A stretch of DNA of 64,000 nt from an uncultured Prevotellaceae bacterium (lineage in GTDB: Bacteria > Bacteroidota > Bacteroidia > Bacteroidales > Bacteroidaceae), in assembly GCA_902767775.1 (NCBI GenBank), contig CACXIP010000004.1, forward strand, positions 246,933 through 310,932, in the 5' to 3' direction. Below the pieces are notes generated by a model. The model was not told where the DNA came from. It saw only the letters and a list, made by a program, of their open reading frames with translations, and searched no databases. Positions 33,215 through 45,310 of the stretch are shown piece by piece; positions within the stretch are counted from its first letter, which is position 1; each line of letters starts with the position of its first letter. The position numbers and the translations under genes were made by a program.

Positions 33215-35908
33215 ATGAATCTACATTTTAATATTGATTACCATACCGCCTTTGGCGAGGAATTGGTGCTCAACATCATCTCCTCGGTACATGACGGCGG
33301 TCACGAGGTGGCGGAATACCGCATGGGAACCCTCGACGGGATGAGATGGACCTGTGAGGTCGGCAATGTGGTCAAGTCTGGTGAATGTCTTGATTACTAT
33401 TACAGTTTGGTGCGTGGCGACCAGGTGTTGCGCCATGAGTGGAAGTTGGAGCCCCATCGCCTTGAGTTTGCTGCCCAAAAGGCAAACAACTATACCATTT
33501 ATGACCACTGGATGGACATTCCCGACAATGCCTATCTTTATAGTTCGGCATTCACCGATACCATCAACCGCCGTGAGCGCCTGAAACCCACTAAGCATTC
33601 GTTTGCACAGACGGTGAGGCTGAAGGTGCGTGCCCCGCAGCTGCGCCGCAACGAGCGCCTCGCAGTGCTGGGCAGTGATGCAGTCCTCGGCAACTGGTCG
33701 GTGCTGAATGCTGTCGCCATGGTTGAGCACAACTATAATGAGTGGATTGTGGACATTGATGTTTCCCAACTCTCCTCTGCCCGCTTTGAGCTGAAGTTCG
33801 TTGTGCTCGACGAGGATGTCGATGTCACACCGGTTTGGGAAATGGGCAGCAACCGCATCATTGACCTACCAAAGATGAATGACGGCGACATCGTTGTCTA
33901 TGAGTTGCCCGAGGCTCATTTCGACCTCTATGACTTGAAGTGTGCAGGCACGCTTGTACCCGTGTTCTCATTAAGGTCGGAAAACAGTTTCGGTGTGGGC
34001 GACTTCGGAGATTTGCGCAAGATGGTCGATTGGGTGGCACATACCGGACAACGTCTGCTGCAGATTCTGCCCATCAACGACACAACAACGACCCACACCT
34101 GGACAGATTCCTATCCCTACAGCTGCATCAGCATATTTGCCTTGCATCCGCAGTATGCCGACCTCACGGCGTTGCCCGCCATCAAGGATGAGGCATTGCG
34201 TGCGGAGATGGAGCAGTTGCGTGCTGAACTCAATGCGTTGCCACAGATAGACTATGAGCGTGTCAACAACGCCAAGACCCGTTACCTGCGCATCATCTAT
34301 GAGCAGGAAGGCAAGGCAGTGCTCGCATCGGCTGGTTTCAAGCAATTCTTCTCCGATTCCAAGCAATGGCTCGTTCCCTATGCACAATACTCATTGCTCC
34401 GCGACCAATATGGTACAGCCGACTTCAGTCAGTGGCCCGACCACAACACATGGGATGAAGCAAACCGCTCTGCACTCTCCTCACCGCGCAACAAGGCATA
34501 CAAGGAGGTGGCGTTCTATTACTATGTGCAGTATGTGCTCAATTGCCAGATGGCTGCGGTCCATGAGTATGCCCGTGAGCGAGGTGTCATCCTTAAGGGA
34601 GACATCCCCATCGGTGTCAACCGCTACGGATGCGATGTGTGGCAGGAACCCCGCTACTTCCACCTCGACGGTCAGGCAGGAGCACCGCCCGACGACTTCT
34701 CTGCCAACGGGCAGAACTGGGGCTTCCCCACTTACAATTGGGAGGAGATGCTTGCCGACAACTGCGCATGGTGGGTCAGGCGCTTCTCCAACATGTCGAA
34801 GTTTTTCGACGCATACCGCATCGACCATGTGCTCGGCTTCTTCCGTATATGGGAGATTCCCATCGACTCCGTGCACGGACTGCTCGGACAGTTCTCACCC
34901 TCTCTTTCGATGACCGTCTCCGAGATAGAGGCCTACGGACTTCCTTTCCGTGAGGATGTCTTCCTCAGGCCATATATCACCGACCATGTGCTCGACCAAG
35001 TGTTCAAAGAACATGCCCAGGAGGTGAGGGAGAAATATGTGGAGCCTATCGACAACGGTTTCTACCGCATGCGTCCCGACTACGGCACACAGCGTAAGGT
35101 AGAGAAGGCATTTGAGGGAAAGACCGATGAGGTCAGCGTCATGCTGAGGGATGGCCTCTATGCCCTCATCAGCGACGTGCTCTTCGTGCGTGACCACCGT
35201 GATGCCAATAAATTCCACCCGAGAATCGCCGTACAGCACGACTTCATCTACGAGGCACTCTCAGAACATGACAAATTTGTTTTCAATCGTCTTTATGATG
35301 ACTATTTCTATCGTCGCAACAACCAGTTCTGGTATCGTGAGGCAATGAACAAACTGCCGCGCCTGGTCGATGCCACCCGTATGCTGGTTTGTGCCGAAGA
35401 TTTGGGTATGGTGCCCGACTGCGTGCCTTGGGTGATGAACGAGCTGAAGATTCTCAGCCTTGAACTGCAGTCAATGCCTAAGGACCCCACTGTCACATTC
35501 GGACATCTCTCACGCAATCCATATCGGTCGGTGTGCACCATCTCCAGCCACGACATGCCCACGCTGCGGCAGTGGTGGGATGAGAAGCCCGAGCGTACGC
35601 AGGAGTACTACAACACGATGCTCTATCGTGGTGGTGAGGCACCCCATCCGCTGCCGGGATGGCTTGCACGCGACATCATCTCACGCCATCTCACCAGTCC
35701 GTCGATGCTCTGCGTCATCTCCATTCAGGACTGGCTCGCCATTGATGAAAGGCTTCGACTGGCGGATGCCAATGCCGAGCGCATCAACATCCCCGCCAAT
35801 CCCCGCCACTATTGGCGCTACCGCATGCACCTCACCATTGAGCAGCTGATGGCTGACGAAAAGTTCAATGAAAATCTCTCTGACCTCATCTCCCAAAGCG
35901 GGAGATGA
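33215..35908 (+). CDS. malQ: 4-alpha-glucanotransferase (amylomaltase), GH77 with N-terminal CBM20 domains
   Basis: Cytoplasmic disproportionating enzyme that moves glucan segments between maltodextrins and releases glucose. The 897 residues lack a signal peptide. Two beta-rich domains of CBM20 type occupy about 1-110 and 125-230 (VLGSDAVLGNW is a CBM20 signature), as in plant DPE2. The GH77 domain follows with SYPYSCISIFALHP, the nucleophile Asp537 in AYRIDHVLGFFRIWEIP, acid/base Glu728 in VCAEDLGMVP and Asp780 in SSHDMPTLRQWW. It follows the transporter after 17 bp and is part of the same operon. Confidence 0.95.
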   Translation: MNLHFNIDYHTAFGEELVLNIISSVHDGGHEVAEYRMGTLDGMRWTCEVGNVVKSGECLDYYYSLVRGDQVLRHEWKLEPHRLEFAAQKANNYTIYDHWMDIPDNAYLYSSAFTDTINRRERLKPTKHSFAQTVRLKVRAPQLRRNERLAVLGSDAVLGNWSVLNAVAMVEHNYNEWIVDIDVSQLSSARFELKFVVLDEDVDVTPVWEMGSNRIIDLPKMNDGDIVVYELPEAHFDLYDLKCAGTLVPVFSLRSENSFGVGDFGDLRKMVDWVAHTGQRLLQILPINDTTTTHTWTDSYPYSCISIFALHPQYADLTALPAIKDEALRAEMEQLRAELNALPQIDYERVNNAKTRYLRIIYEQEGKAVLASAGFKQFFSDSKQWLVPYAQYSLLRDQYGTADFSQWPDHNTWDEANRSALSSPRNKAYKEVAFYYYVQYVLNCQMAAVHEYARERGVILKGDIPIGVNRYGCDVWQEPRYFHLDGQAGAPPDDFSANGQNWGFPTYNWEEMLADNCAWWVRRFSNMSKFFDAYRIDHVLGFFRIWEIPIDSVHGLLGQFSPSLSMTVSEIEAYGLPFREDVFLRPYITDHVLDQVFKEHAQEVREKYVEPIDNGFYRMRPDYGTQRKVEKAFEGKTDEVSVMLRDGLYALISDVLFVRDHRDANKFHPRIAVQHDFIYEALSEHDKFVFNRLYDDYFYRRNNQFWYREAMNKLPRLVDATRMLVCAEDLGMVPDCVPWVMNELKILSLELQSMPKDPTVTFGHLSRNPYRSVCTISSHDMPTLRQWWDEKPERTQEYYNTMLYRGGEAPHPLPGWLARDIISRHLTSPSMLCVISIQDWLAIDERLRLADANAERINIPANPRHYWRYRMHLTIEQLMADEKFNENLSDLISQSGR

Positions 35909-35935
35909 ACTGCTGAGCTGTAATGAAATAAGTAA

Positions 35936-38170
<2,235 letters not shown>

Positions 38171-38190
38171 TTAGGGGTCTTGGTGTATAA

Positions 38191-38225
38191 GAGTTTTGGA
38201 GTATAGGAGTTTAGACATATGATTT
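38191..38225 (-). repeat. Dispersed CATATGTCTA-CTCCTAA repeat, inverted copy
   Basis: The 21 bases at 38204-38224 are the exact reverse complement of 13855-13875, 24 kb away. It sits in the 110-bp gap between the GH97 and pullulanase genes; otherwise the gap shows only a weak TACTCTTG box near 38244. Confidence 0.75.
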
Positions 38226-38280
38226 CTAAATAAGGAATAGACTATACTCTTGCTGAAAAGGAGTTAATCGTTTATTATAT

Positions 38281-40251
38281 ATGAAGAGAATCATCACCAC
38301 ATTGGCTGCAACACTGTTACTAACCAACGTTACCCACGCCCAGTCGTTCAACTTCAACGAGTGCGAGGCATCACCGGAGAAAACCACCTTCCGGTTGATT
38401 GCACCGCCCGATGCGAGGGGAGTGAAGGTGAGAATCTACAAGGACGGTGTAGGCGGCGACCCCATACGGACAGTGAAGATGCGCTATATGGACGGAGTGT
38501 GGACCGCTACTGTCCACCATAGCCCAAAACGCTCGCTGAAAGGAAAGTTCTACACTTTCGACATGATGGGCGACCGCATCGACTGGCATGAGACACCTGG
38601 CATCTTTGCCAAGGCTGTGGGTGTCAACGGACGGCGGGCTGCCATCATCGACCTGAGGGACACCAACCCCTATGAGTGGGATAAGGACGAGAGACCGCCC
38701 CTGCGCTCTCCAGCCGACCTCGTCATCTACGAACTTCACCACCGTGATTTCTCCATTGCCCGAAACATCAACCTCGACCCAGGGGAGATGTTCGTCAAAC
38801 GGCAGGCCACCGATTTTCCCGGTAAGTTTCTCGCCTTGCGCGAACAGTGGGCAATCGACCATCTCAAGTCGCTTGGCGTGAATGCCGTGCATATCCTTCC
38901 GTCCTTCGATTTCGCCTCTATTGATGAGTCGAACCGCGCTCCACAGTATAACTGGGGCTACGACCCGCTCAACTACAACGTGCCGGAGGGGTCATATTCT
39001 ACTGATGCTGCCGATCCCGCCACACGTATCCGCGAGTTCAAGTCGATGGTTCGTGCCCTCCACCGTGCTGGCATAAGGGTAATTCTCGATGTGGTGTATA
39101 ATCACACATACGACCTGAAGAACAGCAACTTCCAACTCACTTGGCCCGACTATTACTACCGCAAGAACGCCGACGGCAGTTACAGCAATGGTTCGGGATG
39201 CGGCAATGAGACGGCCTCGGAACAACCTATCATGCGCGAGTTCATCATCGAGAGCGTGAAGTATTGGATTAACGAGTATCACATCGACGGGTTCCGCTTC
39301 GACCTCATGGGTGTGCATGATATCGAGACGATGAATGCCGTCCGCGCGGCGGTGGACAAAATCGACCCCTCCATCTTCATCTATGGTGAGGGATGGTCGG
39401 CTGGCACATGTGCCTATCCCCAGGAGAAGTTGGGCATGAAGGCGAATATCCCACAGATGCCCCGAATCGCAGCCTTCAGCGATGAGTTGCGTGATGCTCT
39501 GCGCGGACCGTTCAGCGACGACACCAAGGGTGCTTTCCTGGCTGGCATCCCAGGCGAGGAGGAGAGTTTGAAGTATGGCATAGCTGGTGCCATTGCCCAT
39601 CCGCAGGTGGCGATGGACAAGGTGAACTATACCAAAGTGGCTTGGGCTACAGAACCCACGCAGATGATAGCTTACGTGAGTTGCCATGATGACATGTGCC
39701 TCGTCGATCGTCTGAAGACATCCATCCCCGGCATCAGCACCGAAACGCTTATCCGCCTCGACAAGTTGGCGCAGACCGCTGTTTTCACCTCACAGGGCGT
39801 TCCCTTCATCCTCTCAGGAGAGGAGATGCTGCGCAACAAAAAGGGCGTTCACAACAGTTTTGAGTCGCCCGACTCTGTCAATCAACTCAACTGGAACAAT
39901 ACTATCCGCTATGCTGATGTTCTCGACTATTACAGTCGCTTGATACAGTTGAGGAAAAACCATCCTGCCTTCCGACTCGGTAGGGCTGAACTGGTGAGAA
40001 CGTCGTTGGAGTTCCTGCCCACACAGCCGTGTATGGTGGCGTTCCGCCTGAAGGACTATGCCGGTGGCGACACTTGGGGCGACATCGTGGTGGCGCTCAA
40101 TGCCAACACTGAGGCGAAGACCATCAGCATTCCCAAAGGCAAGTATACTGTGGTATGCCGCGATGGGAAAATCAACGAGGAGGGACTGGGTACTGTAACT
40201 GGTCCTACGGTGACCGTTCCCCCACAGTCGGCGCTTATCCTGCACAATTAA
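38281..40251 (+). CDS. Type I pullulanase-like GH13 enzyme
   Basis: Debranching enzyme that cuts alpha-1,6 links of pullulan, glycogen or amylopectin fragments. The 656 residues have a signal peptide ending near THAQ, then a CBM48-like beta domain (about 25-125) and a GH13 barrel. The type I pullulanase hallmark YNWGYDP is present (about 221-227). Catalytic residues: nucleophile Asp341 in DGFRFDLMG, acid/base Glu370 in IYGEGWSAG and Asp470 in VSCHDD. Its predicted location is the periplasm, alongside the GH97 enzyme. The product gene symbol pulA would be reasonable by similarity. Confidence 0.92.
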   Translation: MKRIITTLAATLLLTNVTHAQSFNFNECEASPEKTTFRLIAPPDARGVKVRIYKDGVGGDPIRTVKMRYMDGVWTATVHHSPKRSLKGKFYTFDMMGDRIDWHETPGIFAKAVGVNGRRAAIIDLRDTNPYEWDKDERPPLRSPADLVIYELHHRDFSIARNINLDPGEMFVKRQATDFPGKFLALREQWAIDHLKSLGVNAVHILPSFDFASIDESNRAPQYNWGYDPLNYNVPEGSYSTDAADPATRIREFKSMVRALHRAGIRVILDVVYNHTYDLKNSNFQLTWPDYYYRKNADGSYSNGSGCGNETASEQPIMREFIIESVKYWINEYHIDGFRFDLMGVHDIETMNAVRAAVDKIDPSIFIYGEGWSAGTCAYPQEKLGMKANIPQMPRIAAFSDELRDALRGPFSDDTKGAFLAGIPGEEESLKYGIAGAIAHPQVAMDKVNYTKVAWATEPTQMIAYVSCHDDMCLVDRLKTSIPGISTETLIRLDKLAQTAVFTSQGVPFILSGEEMLRNKKGVHNSFESPDSVNQLNWNNTIRYADVLDYYSRLIQLRKNHPAFRLGRAELVRTSLEFLPTQPCMVAFRLKDYAGGDTWGDIVVALNANTEAKTISIPKGKYTVVCRDGKINEEGLGTVTGPTVTVPPQSALILHN

Positions 40252-40275
40252 ACCACACCAACAACCATCATCAGT

Positions 40276-42168
40276 ATGAAAAGAATCCTTTTGCTGTTTA
40301 CACTTTTCCTTGCCGTGACTACCACTATGAAGGCAGCACTAAAAATCGACCGCATCGACCCCACCGATTGGTATGTGGGGATGAAGAACCCTTCTCTCCA
40401 GCTGATGGTCTACGGACCTGGCATCGGCAGTGCGGAGGTGACTACTGACTACCCAGGTGTGCGTATTGACAGCCTTGTGCGTGTTGACTCGCCCAACTAC
40501 CTGCTCGTCTATCTCAACCTCAGTGGTGCACAGCCGGGGGAGATGAAACTGCATTTTAAGAACGGCCGTCAGAAACGTGATGTGGCATACCGTCTGAAGG
40601 CACGTGAGATGGCTGGAGCCGAGCACAGGGGATTCACCAACGCCGATGTGCTCTATATGCTCATGCCCGACCGCTTTGCCAGTGGCAAGGCTGACAATGA
40701 CCAAATCAAGGGCCTGAACACGTATGTCAACAACCGCAGCGAACCCAGCTTGCGGCATGGCGGCGACCTTGAGGGCATCCGTCAGCATCTCGACTATTTC
40801 AATGACCTGGGGGTAACTGCCTTGTGGTTCACTCCTGTGTTGGAGAACAACTCTCCCGACCACAACGGATTCAGCACCTACCACGGTTATGCCACCACCG
40901 ATTATTACAAGGTGGACCCGCGCTTTGGCACCAACGAGGAGTATCGGCGGTTGACCGACGAGGCGCATAGCCATGGCCTCAAGGTGGTGATGGACATGAT
41001 TTTCAACCACTGCGGTTTTGAGCATCCGTGGGTGAAGGATATGCCTACTCATGACTGGATTAACCTGCCTAAATGGCTTGAGGAGTCAGGCGGCACTTCC
41101 GACCCGAGAGGAACGTCATTCCTCCAGACAAGTTACAAACTCACTCCCGTGGTGGACCCCTATGCCTCGAAGGTGGACCTCAAGGAGACCGTGGAGGGAT
41201 GGTTCGTGCCCACCATGCCCGACCTCAACCAGCGCAACCCGCATGTGATGACTTACCTGATTCAAAACAGTATCTGGTGGATTGAGACGGTGGGCATCGA
41301 CGGTATCCGAATGGACACCTATCCATATGCCGATGCCAAGGCGATGGCACGCTGGATGCACGAAATCGACAACGAGTATCCCAACTTCAACACGGTGGGG
41401 GAGACGTGGGTGACGGAACCGGCATATACAGCTACTTGGCAGAAGGATTCGAAACTCGCCCCGTTCAACAGTTACCTCAAGACCGTGATGGATTTCAGTT
41501 TCTATGACAAAATCAATCAGGCAAAGAGTGAGGAGACCGACGGATGGTGGCAGGGCTTCAACCGCATCTACAACAGTTTGGTGTACGATTATCTCTATCC
41601 CAACCCGTCGAGTGTGATGGCTTTCATTGAGAACCACGACACCGACCGCTTCTTGGGCAATGGCACCGATACGCTCGCTCTCAAACAGGCTTTGGCACTG
41701 TTGCTCACCATCAACCGCACACCGCAACTCTATTACGGAACAGAGGTGTTGATGAACGGCACCAAGGAGGTGACCGACGGAAATGTGCGCAAAGACTTCC
41801 CCGGCGGCTTCCCTGGCGACACAAAGAACTGCTTCACCCGTGAGGGGCGCACCCGTGCGGAGAATGCCATGTTTGATTGGTGCAGCCGCCTGCTCCATTG
41901 GCGGAAAGGCAATGAGGTCATCACAAAGGGGCATCAGACGCAGTTCATCCCATGGAAGGGCGTCTATGTCGTGGCACGTCAGTATGGTGGCCACAAGGTG
42001 ATGACTGTCATCAATGGTACTAATTCGCCTGCCTCCTTGGAAGTGGCCCGCTATGCCGAGATTATTGACAATGCCGCCCGTGGCACGGATGTCACCACCG
42101 GTCGAACAGTACGTCTCGACAAGGATGTCTCCCTCCGTCCCCGACAAACCATGGTGGTGGAGTTCTAA
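40276..42168 (+). CDS. susA: SusA-like neopullulanase, GH13
   Basis: Periplasmic GH13 enzyme of 630 residues that hydrolyses imported maltooligosaccharides and pullulan. The signal peptide ends near MKAAL, and an N-terminal cyclomaltodextrinase-type beta domain (about 20-110, IDPTDWYVGMKNPSLQLMVYG) precedes the barrel. Barrel motifs are VLYMLMPDRFASG, VVMDMIFNHCG, GIDGIRMDTYPYAD (nucleophile Asp347), NTVGETWVTEP (acid/base Glu376) and FIENHDTDRF (Asp455). This N-domain plus early VYMLMPDRF pattern is typical of SusA. It is the last gene of the rightward operon and ends at a strong terminator. Confidence 0.94.
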   Translation: MKRILLLFTLFLAVTTTMKAALKIDRIDPTDWYVGMKNPSLQLMVYGPGIGSAEVTTDYPGVRIDSLVRVDSPNYLLVYLNLSGAQPGEMKLHFKNGRQKRDVAYRLKAREMAGAEHRGFTNADVLYMLMPDRFASGKADNDQIKGLNTYVNNRSEPSLRHGGDLEGIRQHLDYFNDLGVTALWFTPVLENNSPDHNGFSTYHGYATTDYYKVDPRFGTNEEYRRLTDEAHSHGLKVVMDMIFNHCGFEHPWVKDMPTHDWINLPKWLEESGGTSDPRGTSFLQTSYKLTPVVDPYASKVDLKETVEGWFVPTMPDLNQRNPHVMTYLIQNSIWWIETVGIDGIRMDTYPYADAKAMARWMHEIDNEYPNFNTVGETWVTEPAYTATWQKDSKLAPFNSYLKTVMDFSFYDKINQAKSEETDGWWQGFNRIYNSLVYDYLYPNPSSVMAFIENHDTDRFLGNGTDTLALKQALALLLTINRTPQLYYGTEVLMNGTKEVTDGNVRKDFPGGFPGDTKNCFTREGRTRAENAMFDWCSRLLHWRKGNEVITKGHQTQFIPWKGVYVVARQYGGHKVMTVINGTNSPASLEVARYAEIIDNAARGTDVTTGRTVRLDKDVSLRPRQTMVVEF

Positions 42169-42174
42169 AACAAA

Positions 42175-42203
42175 AATGCCGGCATCACAGCCGGCATTTT
42201 TTT
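42175..42203. terminator. Bidirectional terminator at the end of the starch locus
   Basis: Arms AATGCCGGC (42175-42183) and GCCGGCATT (42190-42198) with a 6-base loop; T-run on the plus strand (to 42203) and an A-run before the stem giving T residues on the minus strand. It separates susA from the convergent FISUMP-like gene. Confidence 0.9.
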
Positions 42204-42229
42204 ATGTCTTCACTCCTTCCCTTACTATG

Positions 42230-43099
42230 CTATCTAATTGCCATTTTCCTGCCATTAATGATGTATAAACCTTTGGGTAGTTGTGAAAGATGTTTGGCAT
42301 CATCCGAGACTCTTGTACCTTGGATGGTGAAAATACCTTTGGATGACGATGTGGCATCATTCTGTACCATATTGATGGAAGAAGTGACATTCTGAATGGG
42401 TCGTACATTCATACCTCCAAGTCTGTACTCACACACCTCCACGTTGTCTATGGTCTCATGTGTATAGTATTCCAATGGCACTGCATTGAACTCAAGCGCA
42501 AATGCCAGGTCTCTATAAAAATAGTCGTAGTCCATATTTTGTGAAGATGTCCAATAGTAGCCGAGAATTATATTCTTGCGCGTGTTAAATACATTTTTCA
42601 GTTTGCCCAGATAAACCCAATAACCAGCCGGTATGAAAATAGACTGTTTGTTAGGACCAGTGAAAACCAATCCTTTTATTTCTGAGTCAGCAGGCATTGG
42701 CTTATAATCACAGTACTCAATAAGCTCCTTGATATGGCTGAGACTTGGCATACGCCAGTTGTCACCCCAATTCACATAGGCGGCATCATATTTCGTTCCT
42801 CCTATGTCTTCTCCGAGAAAGTCCCAATCAAGAGAGGAAACATTAGAGTAATCTCCATTATCAGAATGACAATACGAATATGTCTCAAACGTATACTCTT
42901 CTTTTTGCACAGTCTCACCCCACGAAAAATATTCACCATATTGCATGGGGGTATCGGCTCCCACATTGCAACATGCCCATTTCGTGCCGGACGGGAGGCC
43001 GAGGTCAATGGCATGGGGATGGTTGTCATCTGGACAGGACTGTGCGTGAATAACAAATGAAATTAGTGTCAATATACTGGTGAAAAGCCATTTTCTCAT
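42230..43099 (-). CDS. Secreted FISUMP-like protein with T9SS-type tail
   Basis: A 289-residue secreted protein of unknown role. The chosen start (43099, MRKWLFTSILTLISFVIHAQ) gives a normal signal peptide; the upstream ATG adds 15 residues. The mature part opens with AIDLGLPSGTKWACCNVGA, then YFSWGET and NWRMPSLSHIKEL and YYWTSSQ. That is the pattern of the paralogous domain common in secreted Fibrobacter and Bacteroidota proteins. The last 35 residues (IFTIQGTRV ... LPKGLYIINGRKMAI) resemble a T9SS tail. It has its own TACTTTTG -7 box. Base composition is more AT-rich than its neighbours, hinting at later acquisition. Confidence 0.8.
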   Translation of the reverse strand: MRKWLFTSILTLISFVIHAQSCPDDNHPHAIDLGLPSGTKWACCNVGADTPMQYGEYFSWGETVQKEEYTFETYSYCHSDNGDYSNVSSLDWDFLGEDIGGTKYDAAYVNWGDNWRMPSLSHIKELIEYCDYKPMPADSEIKGLVFTGPNKQSIFIPAGYWVYLGKLKNVFNTRKNIILGYYWTSSQNMDYDYFYRDLAFALEFNAVPLEYYTHETIDNVEVCEYRLGGMNVRPIQNVTSSINMVQNDATSSSKGIFTIQGTRVSDDAKHLSQLPKGLYIINGRKMAIR

Positions 43100-43122
43100 A
43101 AAGTCAAAATTGAAAAACGATG

Positions 43123-43130
43123 CAAAAGTA
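43123..43130 (-). promoter_or_regulatory. -7 box for the FISUMP-like gene
   Basis: TACTTTTG on the minus strand, about 24 bases before the chosen start; -33 box not evident. Confidence 0.55.
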
Positions 43131-43187
43131 ATCATTTCTTCCATTATATGATGATTAAAAGGCTATAATACGTAGAAAGAGGATAGC

Positions 43188-43242
43188 AAAAGGAGAGACG
43201 GCTAAGAATACCGTGTAGCACCACGGCTTAGGCCATCTCTCC
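43188..43242 (-). terminator. Long imperfect hairpin after the alpha-glucuronidase gene
   Basis: Outer arms GGAGAGA (43192-43198) and TCTCTCC (43236-43242), then GGC-TAAG pairing with CTTAGGCC across one bulge, then CCGTG with CACGG. On the minus strand the hairpin is followed by TTTTG, so it is best read as a terminator. Confidence 0.6.
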
Positions 43243-43301
43243 AGAAAGGGTGGGGGCAGGGGGCGAACCTGCTCCTTTGCTTCATAGAAGCCAAATTGGT
43301 T

Positions 43302-45266
43302 TTACTTGTCGTAGCCGTAGGCTGGATTCTCGTACATCGAGATGTTGATTTTGTAGCGCATCATCTCGTCGAGGTTGTGGATGGGATGCTCCACGTCGTT
43401 GGGGATGGGGAGTTTGGAGAACTGCTGGAAATACAGCAGGCAGGCATCACGCCACCAAACGGCATCACGGGTCTGGATGCGCAGTTTGCGCTGCACCTCG
43501 TCGAAACGCTGTGGGTCGACAAATGGTTTCATGTTATCCCAAATTGTCAGGAACTGCCTCGTTTGATGTACACCTAAGTCGTATTTATGACACAACTCAT
43601 CCCAGAATGTCCTCCCGCTCTTCATCTTGTGGTTCCATGACACATGGTGGAACCATGCCAGAAATTCCTCCGGACAGGTGTTGATGTCATTGAGTCGGGC
43701 ACTGAGGCTGGCGGGGTATTGCTCTACGGCGTTGCTGCCCTTACGAGTGCGGTCGAAGCCCAGACCTATGGAGTCGGCACGGTGATAGTATTGCGGTGTC
43801 CAGTCACGACGGATGCCGGGTACGTCATACCAGGGCTCTGGACCATAGTGGTGGCCGCCAGCGAAGATATGGTGCAGACCTAAGGGCATCATGTAGTTGA
43901 CACAAGCCTCATGGCTCTCTGCCATCACCTGTGTCATCGGGCGCACCAACCGCTCATCGTTGGAGAACGTCTGGCGCAGCCACTCATCGGCGATGTACTC
44001 CGTTGTCAGCGTGGGGTCCCATGCCAGACGGCCAAAGGCATACCAGTTGGCTTGCGCGAAGTGGTGTCCGCACCAGTTGGTGTCGGTGCCGATGTTGGCC
44101 ACACCTGCCATCGCCCTCAGTTTTTGCGGCTGTACGTAGGAGAAGAACTCGCGCCACATGGGTGCCAGGAATACCAGGTGGTTGGCTGCACCGAGGTATT
44201 CTTGTGTGATTTGGAACTCCACCATGACAGGTGTCTTCTGGGCTGCGGTGAAGAGCGGACTGTAAGGCTCACGAGGCTGGAAGTCCACAGGGCCGTTTTT
44301 CACCTGAATGATGACGTTGTCGTGGAACTGTCCCTCGAGTGGCATGAATTCTTCGTAAGCTTGCTTTGCCCTGTCCTTGCTCTGCGGGTTGTAGACGAAG
44401 GCTCTCCACATCACGATGCCGCCATGCTTGCGCAGGATGTCGGCCATCATGTTGGCACCTTCGGCATGGGTGCGTCCGAAGTCACACGGACCCGGTTCAC
44501 CTTCTGAGTTGGCTTTCACCAGAAAACCTCCGAAATCAGGTATCAGTTGGTAGATTTCTGCCACCTTCTTCTTCCACCAGTCCACCACCTGTGGGTTGAG
44601 TGGGTCGGCTGTGTCCAGTCCGCCCAGTTTGATGGGTGAGGCGAAATTGACGGAAAGGTATGTCCGTATGCCGTAAGGCCGCAACCATTCAGCAATCTGC
44701 TTCACCTTCTGCAGGTTTTCGGTGGACAAAGCCTCGGGCTTGGCATTCACGTTGTTGAGCACGGTGCCGTTGATGCCGATGGATGCGTTGGCACGTGCAT
44801 AGTATTTCATCTTTTCGGCATCAGGATATTGGAAGATGCTCTTCCCTGCGAAACCGCGTTCCACGGTGCCGTTGGGGTTGTCCCAATGGTTGAGGATACG
44901 CAGGTCAAAGAAAGGTTTCTCGTTGATGTGCAGGTTGCTGACATCCTTTCCTGTCTGTTGCAACCTCAGCAGATGGAAGGCTCCATAGAGAAGTCCTGCG
45001 TCGTTGGAAGCTTCGATGAAAGTCTTCCCGCCTTTTGTGGTGATGGAAAAACCATCCTTGGCGATTTTCTTTTGCTTCTTGAGCACCACAGGACCGCCTT
45101 GCCAGTGCTGTTTCAACTCATCCATGGCGGTACACTTCACACCGGTCACATCACTCTGTCCCTGTGTGCCGAAGCGCAGCCAAAGGGCACTGCCGTCCTC
45201 GGCGCTCACTGTTGTGGCAACCGTCAGCAGAATGGTTGTCATCAAAGAATAAAAAAAGGATTTCAT
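43302..45266 (-). CDS. Alpha-glucuronidase, GH67
   Basis: Removes 4-O-methyl-glucuronic acid from the ends of xylooligosaccharides. The 654 residues have a signal peptide ending near VSAED, so it is periplasmic. The N-terminal GH67 domain (about 25-140) is followed by the barrel with RILNHWDNPNGTVERGFAG, GINGTVLNNVNA, FGGFLVKANSEGEPGPCDFGRTHAEGAN read as the conserved central block, and MVEFQITQEYLG further on. Length and block order fit the family well. There is no xylan transporter or xylanase near it; it sits 44 bp after the chromate-type transporter genes on the same strand, an odd neighbour. Confidence 0.93.
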   Translation of the reverse strand: MKSFFYSLMTTILLTVATTVSAEDGSALWLRFGTQGQSDVTGVKCTAMDELKQHWQGGPVVLKKQKKIAKDGFSITTKGGKTFIEASNDAGLLYGAFHLLRLQQTGKDVSNLHINEKPFFDLRILNHWDNPNGTVERGFAGKSIFQYPDAEKMKYYARANASIGINGTVLNNVNAKPEALSTENLQKVKQIAEWLRPYGIRTYLSVNFASPIKLGGLDTADPLNPQVVDWWKKKVAEIYQLIPDFGGFLVKANSEGEPGPCDFGRTHAEGANMMADILRKHGGIVMWRAFVYNPQSKDRAKQAYEEFMPLEGQFHDNVIIQVKNGPVDFQPREPYSPLFTAAQKTPVMVEFQITQEYLGAANHLVFLAPMWREFFSYVQPQKLRAMAGVANIGTDTNWCGHHFAQANWYAFGRLAWDPTLTTEYIADEWLRQTFSNDERLVRPMTQVMAESHEACVNYMMPLGLHHIFAGGHHYGPEPWYDVPGIRRDWTPQYYHRADSIGLGFDRTRKGSNAVEQYPASLSARLNDINTCPEEFLAWFHHVSWNHKMKSGRTFWDELCHKYDLGVHQTRQFLTIWDNMKPFVDPQRFDEVQRKLRIQTRDAVWWRDACLLYFQQFSKLPIPNDVEHPIHNLDEMMRYKINISMYENPAYGYDK

Positions 45267-45310
45267 TGGAGATTTGAGGTTTGAGATTGGAGTTTTTAAT
45301 TATGGAGTTT

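Noticed and set aside
43188-43242. Riboswitch or structured RNA
   Set aside because: It follows the alpha-glucuronidase stop and ends in a T-run on that strand, so a terminator explains it fully.
43241-43300. tRNA-like sequence in the gap before the alpha-glucuronidase stop
   Set aside because: No cloverleaf arms, T-loop or acceptor stem could be paired; it is a G-rich noncoding stretch.
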